This document shows, one piece after another, positions 18,770-30,637 of a stretch of DNA of 30,975 nt. How positions within the stretch are numbered: the first letter of the stretch is position 1; each line of letters begins with the position of its first letter. This DNA is from Cerioporus squamosus (lineage: Eukaryota; Basidiomycota; Agaricomycetes; Polyporales; Polyporaceae). The position numbers were made by a program, and so were the translations under genes. The stretch is from assembly GCA_022592435.1 (NCBI GenBank), contig JABYQS010000322.1, positions 1 through 30,975 on the forward strand, read 5' to 3'. The notes under the pieces were generated by a model. That model ran no database searches, had not been told where the DNA came from, and worked only from the letters and a program-made list of their open reading frames with translations.

Positions 18770-20674
18770 TCAACAGAGTTGCCACATCTTCACGGAATCG
18801 ACGACGAGCGCTCGGTCCTCGGCGTTCTCGGGCCAAGTAGATGCCCACTGAGACTGCGCGTAGGCGAAGTCGCTCATAGCAGCTGGGATAGCACGAACGT
18901 CAGCGATGATAGAGGCTAGAAGCATGGATAGGACGTACACAAGGAGCCGTCGAGCCAAGGCTTGCCACCCACACCGTCCGGGAACCACCCGTTGGTGCCT
19001 CCGACAGCGACGTTCATGATGAGGTAGAAGGGCTGGTCGAACGGCGCGACGTTCTTCGTGCCCTGGTCCCACGGATCGGGAGTAGAGATGTAGTCAGACC
19101 CGTTCGCGACGGTAGTCGGGAAGCCGCCGCGCTTGAAGAACGGCTCGTTGAAGCGCAGGTACATCATGTACGTGAGGCGCGAGTCGACGTAGATCCGCAT
19201 GAACTCCGAGTTCCACTCGAGCACGTACGTGTGGAAGTCCTCCGCGAACGTCTTGCGCCGGTTCGTCCACCATCCGAACGTCTTGCTGACGCCATTCAGC
19301 CATGAGAACGGGCCCCAGTTCAGCGAGCCCCGCACATAGTCCACGCCCCTGTGGCAGAGCAGCAAGGTTAGAACCCAACGTGCACAGTTCGCACGCGAGC
19401 TGGGAAGACGTACTGCGCCTTGTAGTCTGGGCTGTTCCCGCGCGCCTCCATGATGTCAATCTCTCCGGATCGCGGCCACGGTCCGTACTTGTCCTCGCTG
19501 ACGGGGAGCATCCACAGCGCGGGCCAAAGCCAGTCACCTCGCGGCAACTTGGCGCTGATCTCCACTCGACCGTACTGGATCGAGTGGTGACCGCGCGTGT
19601 GAATCCTCGCACTCATGACAGGAGGGATGACTGCCTTGCTGGAGAAGTTCGAGACTGCGCCGCAGTTCGTCGCGTTCGCATCCGTACACCCGGTGATGTT
19701 GTAGACGGCGGGAGGCTGGCCAAGCACGGCGCTTGACCCGATGACATCCGATGTGAGAGTCGGGACGATGTAGAGTCGCCCATCGCGCACGTAGGAGTTG
19801 TTCGCAGAGTCGGTCGTCATTTCAAACTCCTGGTTGCTGCGGGCGCCAGAAGTCGGACAGATCGCGAAGTCAATCGAGATGAAATGCAAGCAGCAGTCAG
19901 CGTCTCGCCACTCCGATCGCCTGGCCCTGCACGGCACCAGAGATGGAAAGCTGGCACTCACCCGAACCCGCTCATGCTGACCTCGTGTGTCCAGGTGTTC
20001 TCCGTGTCGAACGTGTCAAAGTTGTCCTCCATGACCAGGCAGAGGTTTCCGAGGTGGAGAGTCGTCTTCCATGCGAAGTAGCATCGAATAGCGCCACCGG
20101 CAATGCCGAGGAAAGCGATCATGTACACGATCCAGTGCGAGAGCGTGGCCATCTTGTCCTTCTCCGACAACCAAGGCTTCTCGATGGCACCCATCAACAT
20201 CGTCGAACGCATCGGTTTGCGTACGCGGGACATCGTGGACATGCGTGAGGCGACCGTGGAACTGGTCGCAAGAGTGGGACGCATAGGGCGTGGGGGCATG
20301 AACGAGTTGCGAGCCTGTGACGGTACAGAAGACGAAGCTCCGAGCTCCACGATGTCCGTCGTCGACCGTCGCAGTGCAGACTGCGTCGATACACGGCTGT
20401 CATAGCGTTTGTTGAGAGGCCGGTCGGCGAGCCCGCTGAAGCTCACGACGCTAGCGGGTTTCGGGGAGGACGGGACAGAAGCACTCGGTGTGCTGAACGG
20501 GTCCCGTGACGCGCCGTCCGGGTGACTGTCGGACTGGACATGGCTGGGGATGAAGAAGCCAGTCTGGTGAGCATCACTCGAGTGCTCCGCCGACGTCGAC
20601 GGACGTGGTGAAGACGACGACGCCGACGCGGAAGAGGATGACGAGGACGAGCTCTTGAGCTTGGACGTAGACAT
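18770..20674 (-). CDS. SKN1/KRE6-type GH16 protein, copy 1 (552 aa, 4 exons)
   Basis: Exons in transcript order: 20674-19962, 19836-19414, 19348-18939, 18882-18770; introns of 125, 65, 56 nt with GTGAGT or GTACGT donors. SKN1/KRE6 proteins are type II membrane proteins of the secretory pathway needed for beta-1,6-glucan assembly in the fungal cell wall. The cytosolic tail (about 1-175) is Ser/Pro-rich. One membrane segment lies at about 178-202 (LSHWIVYMIAFLGIAGG), followed by the NLCLVMEDNFD start of the lumenal domain. The GH16 active-site motif ExDxxE is intact as GEIDIMEARGN (Glu at about 363, Asp 365, Glu 368), next to GDWLWPALWMLP. The C-terminus ends VDSVKMWQ-L-C, typical of the family. 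The ATG at 20674 is used; the frame extends further upstream without another ATG. Same exon phases as the gene at 25316-27324. Confidence 0.9.
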
Positions 20675-23600
20675 GACAGGAGGGCGGGCTGGGGTTCCTA
20701 GGACCAGCGAAGCACGCGAATATAGCTCGCTGCGAGGCGACCGTGAGCGCACCGCCCACTTTCAGTGGCGGCGCATGAGGAAGTCAAGATTCGGCAGGAC
20801 TATCTGCAACGGGATAGGGTTCCATCACGCTGCCAGGGACGTCCCCTCCGAATCGAGCCAGCTCGGGACAAACCACGCAGATTGACGGCGTCTTCAGATC
20901 TCAAACGCGCTACAAGCGAAGCGCCTCCCTGCATCGTATCGTCATCTGTCAGCGTATGGCAACTACCTGGATATTTCGAGCTCACCACGCGCGCATGATA
21001 ACTGCAGAGTCTTGTCAGATATCATTAACGTTTGACCGTGATCGAAATCTGAGCGAGCAGTTCGTTCTTCATCGCCCCGTCTGTTACGGCGGTAGTGAGT
21101 TGGGAACAATCTACCTCCCAGGTCGTTTGCAAACTCCGGCCGCGCCGGGAAGTCGGAGCGCTTGGCAATGAGGTTTCGTATTGAATGCGGCGACAAGATA
21201 TCGGCCACGTTGAGGGAACACGCGCGATGCACAAGCAAAGAGGTGCGTCGGGGAGGACCTCGGAGGCCCATACGGTTCAAGGGAAGATTTGTTGACGTCG
21301 GGATCAGTATGCTGCTCTGGTCGAAAGATGAGGGGCCATGAATGCATCCCAGAAACCATACTAGGTGCCTACCCCTCAAACTCGGTTGCTTCTTTACGGA
21401 AAAGAGCAACCATGGTCCAGACGGCATGCGCAGAGACAGGGCGGCAGCCTACGTCACAGACGGTAAATGCATGACCCGCATGAGAACGCGGATAATCGGA
21501 GAAACGCCGGTCTCGGAAAGGATATCGACCTGACAAGTAAGTACTTCAGAACCAGGGAGCAGGATGCAAGCAGGATGTACCTCCAGAGCCACGAGAATCG
21601 CGAATTCAACGACGGCCCCGGGTATAATTGCAAAGACCCTTTGCCATGAGTCCAGGCAGGCCGATCTTGTTGGCTATGATCCCCTCATGTCGTCACCTGC
21701 GATAGAGAGACACCGAAGATCATTGAAAGTACAACACTCAGCGATAGGTTGCAGTTCGAACAGGAGAACGAAGTACTCACTGAGAATAAGTAAGCCGGCT
21801 CGACGATAGTGGTACCTGAGTGTTGAATGCTAGCCCAGACCACAAAACCACGACAGCGTGCCGCAGTCTGGAATGGGTCATTCGTGGAAGCTCTTGAGAT
21901 AGCTTCAAAGATCCTCGGTCGCTGGTCCAGACCAGGAGACAACGTGGTGGTCGAGGTTAACGCTCACGCCTTTCGAGCGCGCAGGTACAACGCCTCCATC
22001 CAGGAAACGCCACCGGACACGCCGCCGCCGCCAACGCTTCAATCACCGCATACGAGATCACTGTGAAACCATGCATGAGCTCTTTACGCCCTTCTAGAGT
22101 AGTGTTCGAGCGCACCTGTTCCCATCCGCGGCACCCCATGCTACGGCGAGCATAGTGCCGGTCAAAAGAATGAGATGTCGATTCGTTCATTGCTATGGCC
22201 AACTCTACTACTCGCCATCTCTGCTCGCTCTCCGCGGCCGTCCAGGGTGAAGTTTCCTTCAGTCTCGTAACACAGCAAATATGTTGACTCCTGGGGAGAC
22301 TGACGCGATAGAGATTTGATCCCGGGATGCTGAGAAGGAAGAGCTTGATGCTAGTGTGCTGTCGCCACGCGTTGTCCGGGGTTTGACAGGGCATCCGGGA
22401 CTTGAAGCAACCGGACTGCAGCTGTTCGGTCGTACCAAGTCGATGGTACCTTGAGAAGACATGGGCGGGAGGTCCTGGTCGCTTGTAGTGGTAGCTACGA
22501 CGCAGTTCGCCGTCCAGGGTCCACAGCAAGCAGCGACGAACGTTGACAACGAGGACTCAGTGAGATCCGCGGGCAGCCGCGCGTCTGAGCGGCGTTCGTA
22601 GAGCGCGACGCCGCAGTCTTGAACGTCCGGTGATAAGAGCAATCATGGACAAGGGCCGAGTCCTAGCCTCAACAGGGGGTCAGGGAAGGGGTGTATGATA
22701 AGAACGCGGTTCCCAACACGCACCGCTGCGCCGGGATAATCCCAAATACCCTCAAGCCGCGTGGTACCCATTAACAAAATTGTACGGCTTTCGTCGCGTT
22801 TGGAGAAGCAAATGATCTTCCCTGCATGTTGGTCCGGAACTAGGTACGTCGTAGTGCGGCATAGTTGCAGAGGAGGAGCAACGGATGTCAGACGTCGCGA
22901 CTCGATCCACTGAGCGCGGTCCATCACAGCCCGTAATCGAGCCGCAAGGCATTCTGAGCTTTCACCGGAGACGTCCACGTCAGACGAACATCTGATTTTG
23001 GTCGAAGACACGTCTCTCACCTTGATAATCCTGGACGGTGAAGCTCTAGGAACTAGCAAGGCCAACAGAGCCCGCGGCGGCATTGGCGGTCAGCGAAGAT
23101 TTGTCGAAGCCTGGGTGATGAGGTCAGACGCTGAGTATAGACGATGGAATATCGCGATAGACTCACCGCCGAAGTAGTGACTGACAGTTCACAGGGTGTT
23201 CACCGCACGGAGACCCTCGGATACGGACTATCTAAGTGTACACGTTGCTCACATACCCGACATCTTCAAGACGACACAGCTGGAATCTGTTGATGCACAT
23301 TATCAGCGCATAGTCCGCCATGGGACGACACCACGCCGCCAGGAACTCAGAAGAAGCGAACAACAGTGTTCAGGTGGCCTTGGACGCGCCCTCCTATTCT
23401 TAGTACTACCCTGCATATCAAACGAATCGGCCTAGTGCCATAGTGGACATCAGCAGTTGGCGTACGCCTCCGCGCTGAAGGCGTATCGACCACTGTGGGC
23501 AATCCCGACGGCCCTGCCCACTCAATCTCCGTTGATCTTCTTCGACCGCGCTCCGCCCAAGACACAGCACCCGGGAATAAATCCGAAGTTGCACCCAACA

Positions 23601-25315
23601 TGCGGAGTCGCCCACGCACGAGAGACGAGTCCGCAGGAGAGTCTGCATGGGCGTGGATGCGCAGCTCAGTGAACGGAGCGAGAAGCCCGTCAACCCATCG
23701 TATCCAAGCCTTGCAGCTCTTGTCAGCCACGCTCACGTCAACGCCCGCGCCCATGTATACGGGCTTGCCGCAATGCACACGAGCGTTGACCAAAGCAGGC
23801 TAATCGCATACACTGACGCCAACCCGATACTGAGGAAAGCGACATGGTGATGCCACCGGATCAGGCACCTCCCTTGCGTTACGGCCTGGTCTACCTGTCT
23901 GTTCGGATTCGTGACTCTAAGGGTGCCCGACATAGCATGTCAACGGCACTGCGGCAAGTGCTGCGATGGTCGAGATACATCAACAGCGCCCTCGGGCGAC
24001 TTCGTCTGCCCTGCGGCGTGATGCATCGCCAGAACGACCGAACGTCTGCTGCTTTGCCTGAGATGGGCTAAGCACGGCCCTGTGTGGCCCGAGTATATGC
24101 GCGCAACACATCGCAAAAATATCTCCGTAGTCAACGCAACAGTAGGTACGGATGACTTACCTCCGCACAGTGAGAATTGCCAAGCATGTCTGCGCGACAA
24201 GTACTACTACTAGCCTGAGGGGTTACTACCTCGTCTCGCTAACCTGGATGAAATCATCGTCTCTGGAGGTTGGTGTCAGGGCGTGCTCGTTTTCGTTGAC
24301 TATTCTAACGCACCTTCAAGTCCACTAAGACTCAGTAGCGAAAGTCTGCGCCACGTATAGACGGAGAACATGTTGATGGAGAGAAACAGGACACGACGCG
24401 ACTCGCGCGACTGGAGACTAAGCGCCCCTCTTCAGGGTGACTGACGTGACGTGACGTAACGCATCACTGAGAACGTCACATTCTCTCAGCTGCAGCGGCG
24501 CCCATCGAGCCGGCTATACTGCAGTCTTTTGGGGGCCAACAACCGGACAGCAGGCTATACGATGGGGTACAATACAGTCTACAGCAAGCGTTCGGGATGG
24601 AGAAGCTCTAACTCGACAGGTACATATGGAGGCCAAGGAGTGGGCAACGAATACAGTAGTCCTCGTGTATCCCAGAATTAAGTACGACGCGAACGCGACA
24701 GAAACGGTAGCCTAGAACCCAAAGAGCGTGGGACAAGAAATACGACATTCGACATGATGAGAGCGCGAAGGGTTCGGCCACAGCGAAGGTAGGGAGGCGT
24801 GAAGATAAATCGGAGTACATGGGTGTGTGTGCAAGGACGGAACTAATGGTGGCTGCCGTGCACGAGGGAGGTTTCAAAACAGGGAATGGCAACGCGAAGG
24901 CACTGCGCGGCGTCCTACGACAGCGGCGCCCGCAGACACGAGCAAGGGAGGGGAAGCGAACACACAGAGGGAAGAGGAAGGAGGTCCCCGAAGCCAGTAA
25001 GCAAAGAGAAGGACGGGGCTGGTTTATCGGAAGATGGTAAACGGGCCTGGAAACGGCGTCGCTCAAAGTCCACAGTGTCCAAGAAGTGATGCATGGGTGC
25101 CGGGCATGACAGTCCGGTGGTCGTCGTTGAGCAGATAAGAGACGGGGCGATGCATATCTGGCTTCGTGTACAGGAGAAGGAGACAAGTAGCTGACACACC
25201 ATGTCGGCACGCCGTGAAATACATACGTCCAAGAGCGGCGACGGTGCGGACGAGGTGGACGCCAGGCCGCGGATTGAACGACGCCGCCGTCGCCGGATCG
25301 CGTCATTGTGCGCGT
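20675..25315. other. Long stretch without a recognised gene
   Basis: Besides the promoter side of the upstream GH16 gene and the pyrimidine-rich (on the minus strand) 3' flank of the downstream one, I see no gene. Minus-strand open frames at 22259-22642, 22643-23083, 23347-23793 and 23733-23933 were read for joined exons; none gives a recognisable domain, although the last has a hydrophobic run (AFLSIGLASVYAISLLW) that could be a membrane helix. A TGACG repeat lies at about 24443-24460. Confidence 0.4.
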
Positions 25316-27324
25316 CTAGCAGCGCTGCCACATCTTAACGGAGTCGACGACCAGAGCGCGGTCTGCGATGGTCTTCGGCCAAGAAGCGTACCACTGATCC
25401 TGAGCCTCGGCGAAGTCGCGCATAGCAGCTGCAGATTATCAATCGTCACCATTAGGCTTCCTCTTCCCAAGGATGACAGGAGAAGACGTGCGACGTACTC
25501 AGAGAATGGTCCAACCACGGTTTGTCACCAGCACCATCAGGGAACCATCCGTTCGTGCCACCGACGGCGACGTTCATGATGAGATAGAACGGAATGTCGA
25601 ACGGCGCGACGTTTGTCGTGCCGTCCTTCCACGGGTCGGGCGTCGCGATGAAGTCGGTGCCGTTCTGGACGATGGGCGGGAAGTCGCCGCGCTTGAAGAA
25701 CGGCTCGTCGAACTTGAGGTAGAGCGAGTACGTGAGACGGGAATCGGCGTATATCCGGATGAACTCCGGGCTCCACTCCACCGCGAACGTGTGGAAATTG
25801 TCCGCGAACGTCTGCCGCCGGTTCGTCCACCACCCAAACGTCTTACTGACGCCGTTGAGCCACGTGAAGGGGCCCCAGTTCAGCGATCCTCGGACGTAGT
25901 CGACGCCCCTGGGGAGAGCGGCGGAGAGCCAATCAGTATCTTAATGTCTGCCGGCGGGACAGCACAAGCTCCCGCTCGATAAACTCAGAGTGTGCACTCA
26001 CTGTGCCGGGTACTCGGGTGCGTTACCACGCGCTTGCATGATGTCAATCTCACCCGAGGCAGGCCAAGGACCATACTTCTCGTCGACGGGGAGCATCCAG
26101 ATCGAGGGCCATATCCAGTCACCACGAGGGACTTTCGCTACGACCTCGACCTTGCCATACTGGATACTGTGACTGTGCTTCGTCGATATCCGAGCGCTCA
26201 TGACCGGGTTGATGACCGTCCCGGCGGTGAGGTTCGACACCGCGCCACATCCGGTAGTCGAGTTGACCGCGGTACACCCAGTGATATTGTAGGTGAATCC
26301 GTCGAGGACGGCCTGCTTGCCGATGACGTCGGAGGTAAGGGTCGGAACCAAGTAGAGCTTGCCGTCCTCAACGAACGAGTTGTTCGGAGAATTGGTAGTC
26401 ATCTCGAATTCTCCGTTCCTACACGCGCACGCCGTCGTGTGAGCGCGGAGACCCGAATGAGGAATGGCAGTACTCACCCAAACCCGCTCATGTCGACCTC
26501 CTGAGTCCAGGTATACTTCGTGTCGAAGGTGTCGAAGTTGTCCTCCATGATGAGACACAAGTTCCCAATGCGCGGCGTCTGAACCCACTGGAAGTAGACA
26601 CGAAGGACCGCGCCAATGATCCCAAGCATCGCGACCGCGTAGGTCACCCAGTACGACAGCCTCTCGTAGAAGTCCTTGTCCGTCACCCAGGGCTTCTCCA
26701 CCTCCCCAGTCAACATGGTACTCCGCTGGCGCTTAGCGAGGCGCGGGGCGGTCAGGGTTCCCGAGCCGTCGGTCTCCAAGACGGTCGCGCGCCTCGGCAT
26801 GGCAGCGGAGACATGAACGAACTCCGCATGTGGCCGTTGGACGAGTTGCGGCGACTTCGCGCGCCACCCCTCGGAGTCTCGCGCACATGGAGATCGGAGG
26901 TCGAATTCAGGTTGCGCAGCGAGGACTGGACCGAGACGCGGCTCGCACCGGTGTGCGGGCGCGATGCCGGCGGCGAACCGTGGTCAGGGAAGGGGTAGTA
27001 CGACCCGATGCTTCCAGCAGAGTGATGTACGTTCTGGAGGTTCTGCTCCGAGCTGAGGTTGACGACGCTCGCGGGAGGGGAAAACGGGTTGCTGACTCCA
27101 GAGCGGGGCGTGGGAGGGACCGAGGCGTCTGGGGTCCGGAACGGGTCGCGACGGAAGTCCTCTGCGTTGAGAGAGGGGGGAGGACGATGGCGTCTCGTAC
27201 TGTTGCCCATCGTGGTAGTGGTCGTAATGGTCGACGTCGACTGCTGCGTTGGTGTAGGAACAGGAAGCTGCTCAGACGATGAAGCAGCTGAGCTGGCAGT
27301 AGAGGGAGGAGATAGCCCCGGCAT
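25316..27324 (-). pseudogene. SKN1/KRE6-type GH16 protein, copy 2, frameshifted and E-to-Q at the active site
   Basis: Exons in transcript order: 27324-26478, 26418-26002, 25908-25499, 25428-25316, with all three junction phases the same as in copy 1 (introns 59, 93, 70 nt). The exon sum is 1787 nt, one short of a multiple of three. The loss is in exon 1 at about 26800, where the Ser/Pro-rich tail frame (from ATG 27324) runs to a stop at 26752, while the membrane-anchor frame begins at an ATG at 26800. The membrane segment (WVTYAVAMLGIIGAVLR), MEDNFDTFDT and GDWIWPSIWMLP are intact. The active-site motif reads EIDIMQARGN: the third position of ExDxxE, normally the acid/base Glu, is Gln (CAA). 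The C-terminus VDSVKMWQRC is intact. From 26800 a 420-aa product without the tail is possible. Either a sequencing error plus a pseudoenzyme, or a decaying copy. Confidence 0.8.
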
Positions 27325-29212
27325 GGCGAGAAGAGAGGCCTCGAGCGGATCTAGGGAGGATGGAAGGGAACGAGGAGACCGTCACGAGGAGTGAGGAAAG
27401 ACTGGAAAGTGAAGGCGAAGGGGCCCTAGTGGAGCGATCACTACAGCAAGTCTTTATGAGTTCAATTGTAGGAGTGCGAATCGCCAGGGGCGCCGGGTGG
27501 GGAACGCGAGGCCTAGGGAGGCGGACGATCATAGCGTCTGTAGCGCGCACCCATCCAGGCCTATTCGGCGGAATGGACGTGTATCGCCGATTAATCTCGC
27601 CGCGGGTTTCCTGGTTCGTTTCTTCGGGAAGGGGTGCTTCCGCGACGGCACGAATGTGCCCCGTCCCCTGTCATGCCATGCAGCGAATGTTTGATCATGA
27701 CAAGATGGACAGTACAGACACCGATGTCTGCACAATCACCTCCTGGACGGATTGCGACGACATCGACCGGTACCGGACATAGGGACCCACGGCCACTTCG
27801 TTCTCTCGAATCTGGCGAAGACGTCTGAATACCAGGAACAGTCTTGTACGTCGGGCACAAGAGATGTGATCCGGAGCTGGTCCATCAGACTAGAAGCACG
27901 TCCTCTAATCGCCAGGGGCTTGCACGATTGCTCGCGAGTCGATGCGGGCGGCCTGGCGCTCCGGAACCAGAAGCCTTGTAGAGTGTAAGGTCCGCTCGAG
28001 TTATCGGCCACCATCGTGCAAATTCTCGCCCCTTCGCACTATTCGGCGTGGGACGCGTATGCAATTGCGACCAGGGAGTCAACTTGTGCGTCCGTCCCGA
28101 CCAATTGGAGAGCAAGTCCCATGCTCGCCTTGTGTTCGCGGGAGGAGAAAGATCGGTCCTTGTCATAGCCTGCATGCGCACAGGCAGGCCTTGGCTCGCC
28201 GGTCGCAGGATGTCACGGCGGAGATTGACGGAGACTGACGCGAACTGCCAATGTCACGCGTCACACCCCGACGCAAGCAGACTACGCGAGCCGAGCCATT
28301 GAGCACGGGACGTAAAAGCGCCCCCCTCCGCCCCGCGGGGATCAGGATGGACGCACAGCGAAACCCATAGCTTAATTGAGAGGTCTGGCTCTAGATGCGA
28401 TGTCGATGCGCTCACCTGACTGGGAGCGCTGCAGCAACGGCCGGAGAAGGAATTGAGTATAACGGCCAAGGATATCGCATTTGTGGCTTCGAGACCACAT
28501 CGTCGCACTGTATGTCTTCGTAAGCCGCATGAGCGTGAAACCTGATAGGACCGAACAGTATGCGTAGGAACCTACCTAGGCCCGAGCTCGCGTTTCGCGG
28601 CGCCGCAGCGGCATTGTGGTATGTCCGATGCCTCAACACCTGGAGTGCCGAGGAACTGGCAGGCCTCGGAAGTGTCCAAGCTGAACATTGCTCGAAAACG
28701 TGATGAATGCTCTAAAAGATGCGATGCTGCGGACGGTGCCTTGCAGGTACTGAGATCAGCGACGCTCTTCGCCCTACAACTTGTTGAACTTCCCTACCTC
28801 TATTTCAAGGATCGTCTCCGAGCACCCCGACAAAATATCGCAATCGCTCTCGCAGCTCTGAGGGCGAGGCGGGCGGGCGGGACCACTTGCGCGCCAGTGA
28901 GGAAGGACTGGTGCACCATGAGCAGCTGTCGCGTCATGTCGCTAGCGAAACCTAGTGTCCGTCCTCCGACACGACGCGCCGACGCACCACGCTGGCCCCA
29001 GCACGAGGCTCAGAAGAAGACGTCCGGAGTTTGAGCAACGTTGTAATCGCATCTGCTGGAGCGATGCGGATCGTGAGTGATTCCAACTGTCGGTTATTCG
29101 GAAGGCGCCTTACCTCACCTTCGAAGTGCACCCGAGTACGATATCGAAGATTCAATAAATCCAGGGGCCGGCTGTGCTTTCGAGAGCGATGTCGGGTCGG
29201 CGCAGTAACTGA
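27325..29212. other. Upstream region of GH16 copy 2 and intergenic
   Basis: 27325-27430 is CT-rich on the minus strand, as expected for the leader and promoter of the GH16 gene. The rest has only short frames without motifs. A GGGCGGGCGGG run lies at about 28866-28881. No gene is supportable. Confidence 0.45.
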
Positions 29213-30166
29213 GTGAGGGCAGACTTCGCGATACCGTCGAGACGGCGGTATCGTCATTACTTCATCACCCCGAAGCAAGGAGTAAAAGGCGCCGGTGCAG
29301 TACAATGCTTGGTGTGTGGGAACGCGACTACTCCGTTTGCGAGGGTCTGCCAGTGTGAGGGAGAGTCATACCTTCTACACCCACCATCGGCCCGCAGGGC
29401 AAGGCTCCGACCACACCAGAGGCGGGTACTCCGCCCGACGTCGCAGAACCGAGAGACGAACGAAGCCCTCCGATTCAAGATCCCGCTCCGCAAGTGGACG
29501 ACGCCGCCCGCATGCGAAGGCGGCTGCAAGCGTACAAACAGCCCCCGTTCTCTTCGAGCAACGGCCCTTGCCCTGAGGATGCAGTGCTGCTTCGCATCCG
29601 TGACATCGCAAGGGCAGCCCCTGGTATGCATTGCGATGTCAACGACCGACTCGTTCTTGCGGAACCGAGGGCCCCGACCAGAAAGGCGGCGGAGCGAGGG
29701 CTGGCATAGGGACGCTGCTCGCCCCGCCCGGGCGTGGGTAAGTCGCGGTCGCGACTACTCGAGAGACCCCGAGTACGAATCCGATGCGATCATGTCACCC
29801 TCAGCACCCGCGCAGGGGTAGAATCTGGCGGCCGGGAGGCGATGCGCGATGCACAAGCACGTCTACGTCGTCGTGGATTTTCTGGCGGTTCGTCTTCTCT
29901 CACCGACGACCTGTGCACATGGTGTGCATGCGTTCGGATACTGGGCAACAGCGTTTGTGCCCGTATCCAACGATAGGCGAGAGATAGAGATAGGGCGTGT
30001 CCGACGAGTCGTCCACCCCCAAGCGAGTGAGGCCTCGGCCGCCGATGTGGGGGACGCAGCGGGAGATGTAGAAAAGACGATAGGTCCGAGATGGATCTTC
30101 AGAAGCAAAGAAGCGAGCGCAATGAGGCTCTCACCTGGGCCTGTTGAGGATGGCAGAATTCAGTGA
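29213..30166 (+). CDS. Possible multi-exon gene, structure unresolved
   Basis: Several neighbouring open segments in different + frames look protein-like. One at about 29300-29356 contains CLVCGNATTPFARVCQC, resembling a zinc ribbon. One at 29398-29709 reads GKAPTTPEAGTPPDV onward, with DDAARMRRRLQAYKQPPF. Another at about 29816-29976 reads ESGGREAMRDAQARLRRRG. Candidate splice signals exist (GTGAGG at 29355 with acceptor CCCGCAG at 29397; GTAAGT at 29738 with CAG at 29804 or 29815), but no single combination keeps all segments in phase. I cannot name a family. It may equally be non-coding GC-rich DNA with long chance frames. Confidence 0.2.
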
Positions 30167-30552
30167 TGACACGCGCATGCTAGGCTGAGAAATACAACCT
30201 CCTCCAGCCTCCGCCGGTTGGTCCTGTGGCTCGATGGTCTCCGTATCAGTTGCCACATATCTGCATGTTCTCCGAAATCCTCGCAAAAGCCCTTGTATGT
30301 GCAAATGGCCTGCGTCCTGGCGTCAGCATACATGCAGGTTCCGGACTGCTGCTCGGCGGTGTCGGGGGTTTTCCGGCAGGACATGTTCACATCGCTGTCC
30401 TCGTTACGAGCGGCAGAGCAATTTTCACAGGTGTGCGCCCGTATGCGGCTCAGGCTGCCCGCCAGAAGTACCTGAAAGACACTCGGTGAGAATTCAGAGG
30501 ACAGACCGCCCAGATACAAGAAGATGGAGAGTGGTGCAAACGTAGTCTCGTT

Positions 30553-30637
30553 ACCAGACGTTTAGTTACTGACCCTTTCGGACATTGAAAGCGGAGAGGG
30601 AAAAAAGAATGCAAGGGTCCGTTACTAAACGTCTGGT
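30553..30637. repeat. 85-bp inverted repeat, possible tiny MITE
   Basis: 25-nt arms at 30553-30577 and 30613-30637, both beginning ACCAGACGTTTAGT when read inward, with two mismatches. They are separated by a 35-nt purine-rich loop. No clear target-site duplication flanks it. It could be a foldback element, a solo MITE, or a transcribed hairpin. Confidence 0.6.

Noticed and set aside
22259..23793. Cluster of minus-strand frames that might be exons of one gene
   Set aside because: Tried joining them with visible GT-AG signals; no combination gave a recognisable domain or consistent phase, so not annotated as a gene.
24608..25306. 232-codon minus-strand frame
   Set aside because: Pyrimidine-rich 3' flank of GH16 copy 2; low-complexity composition, no domain, no splice context.
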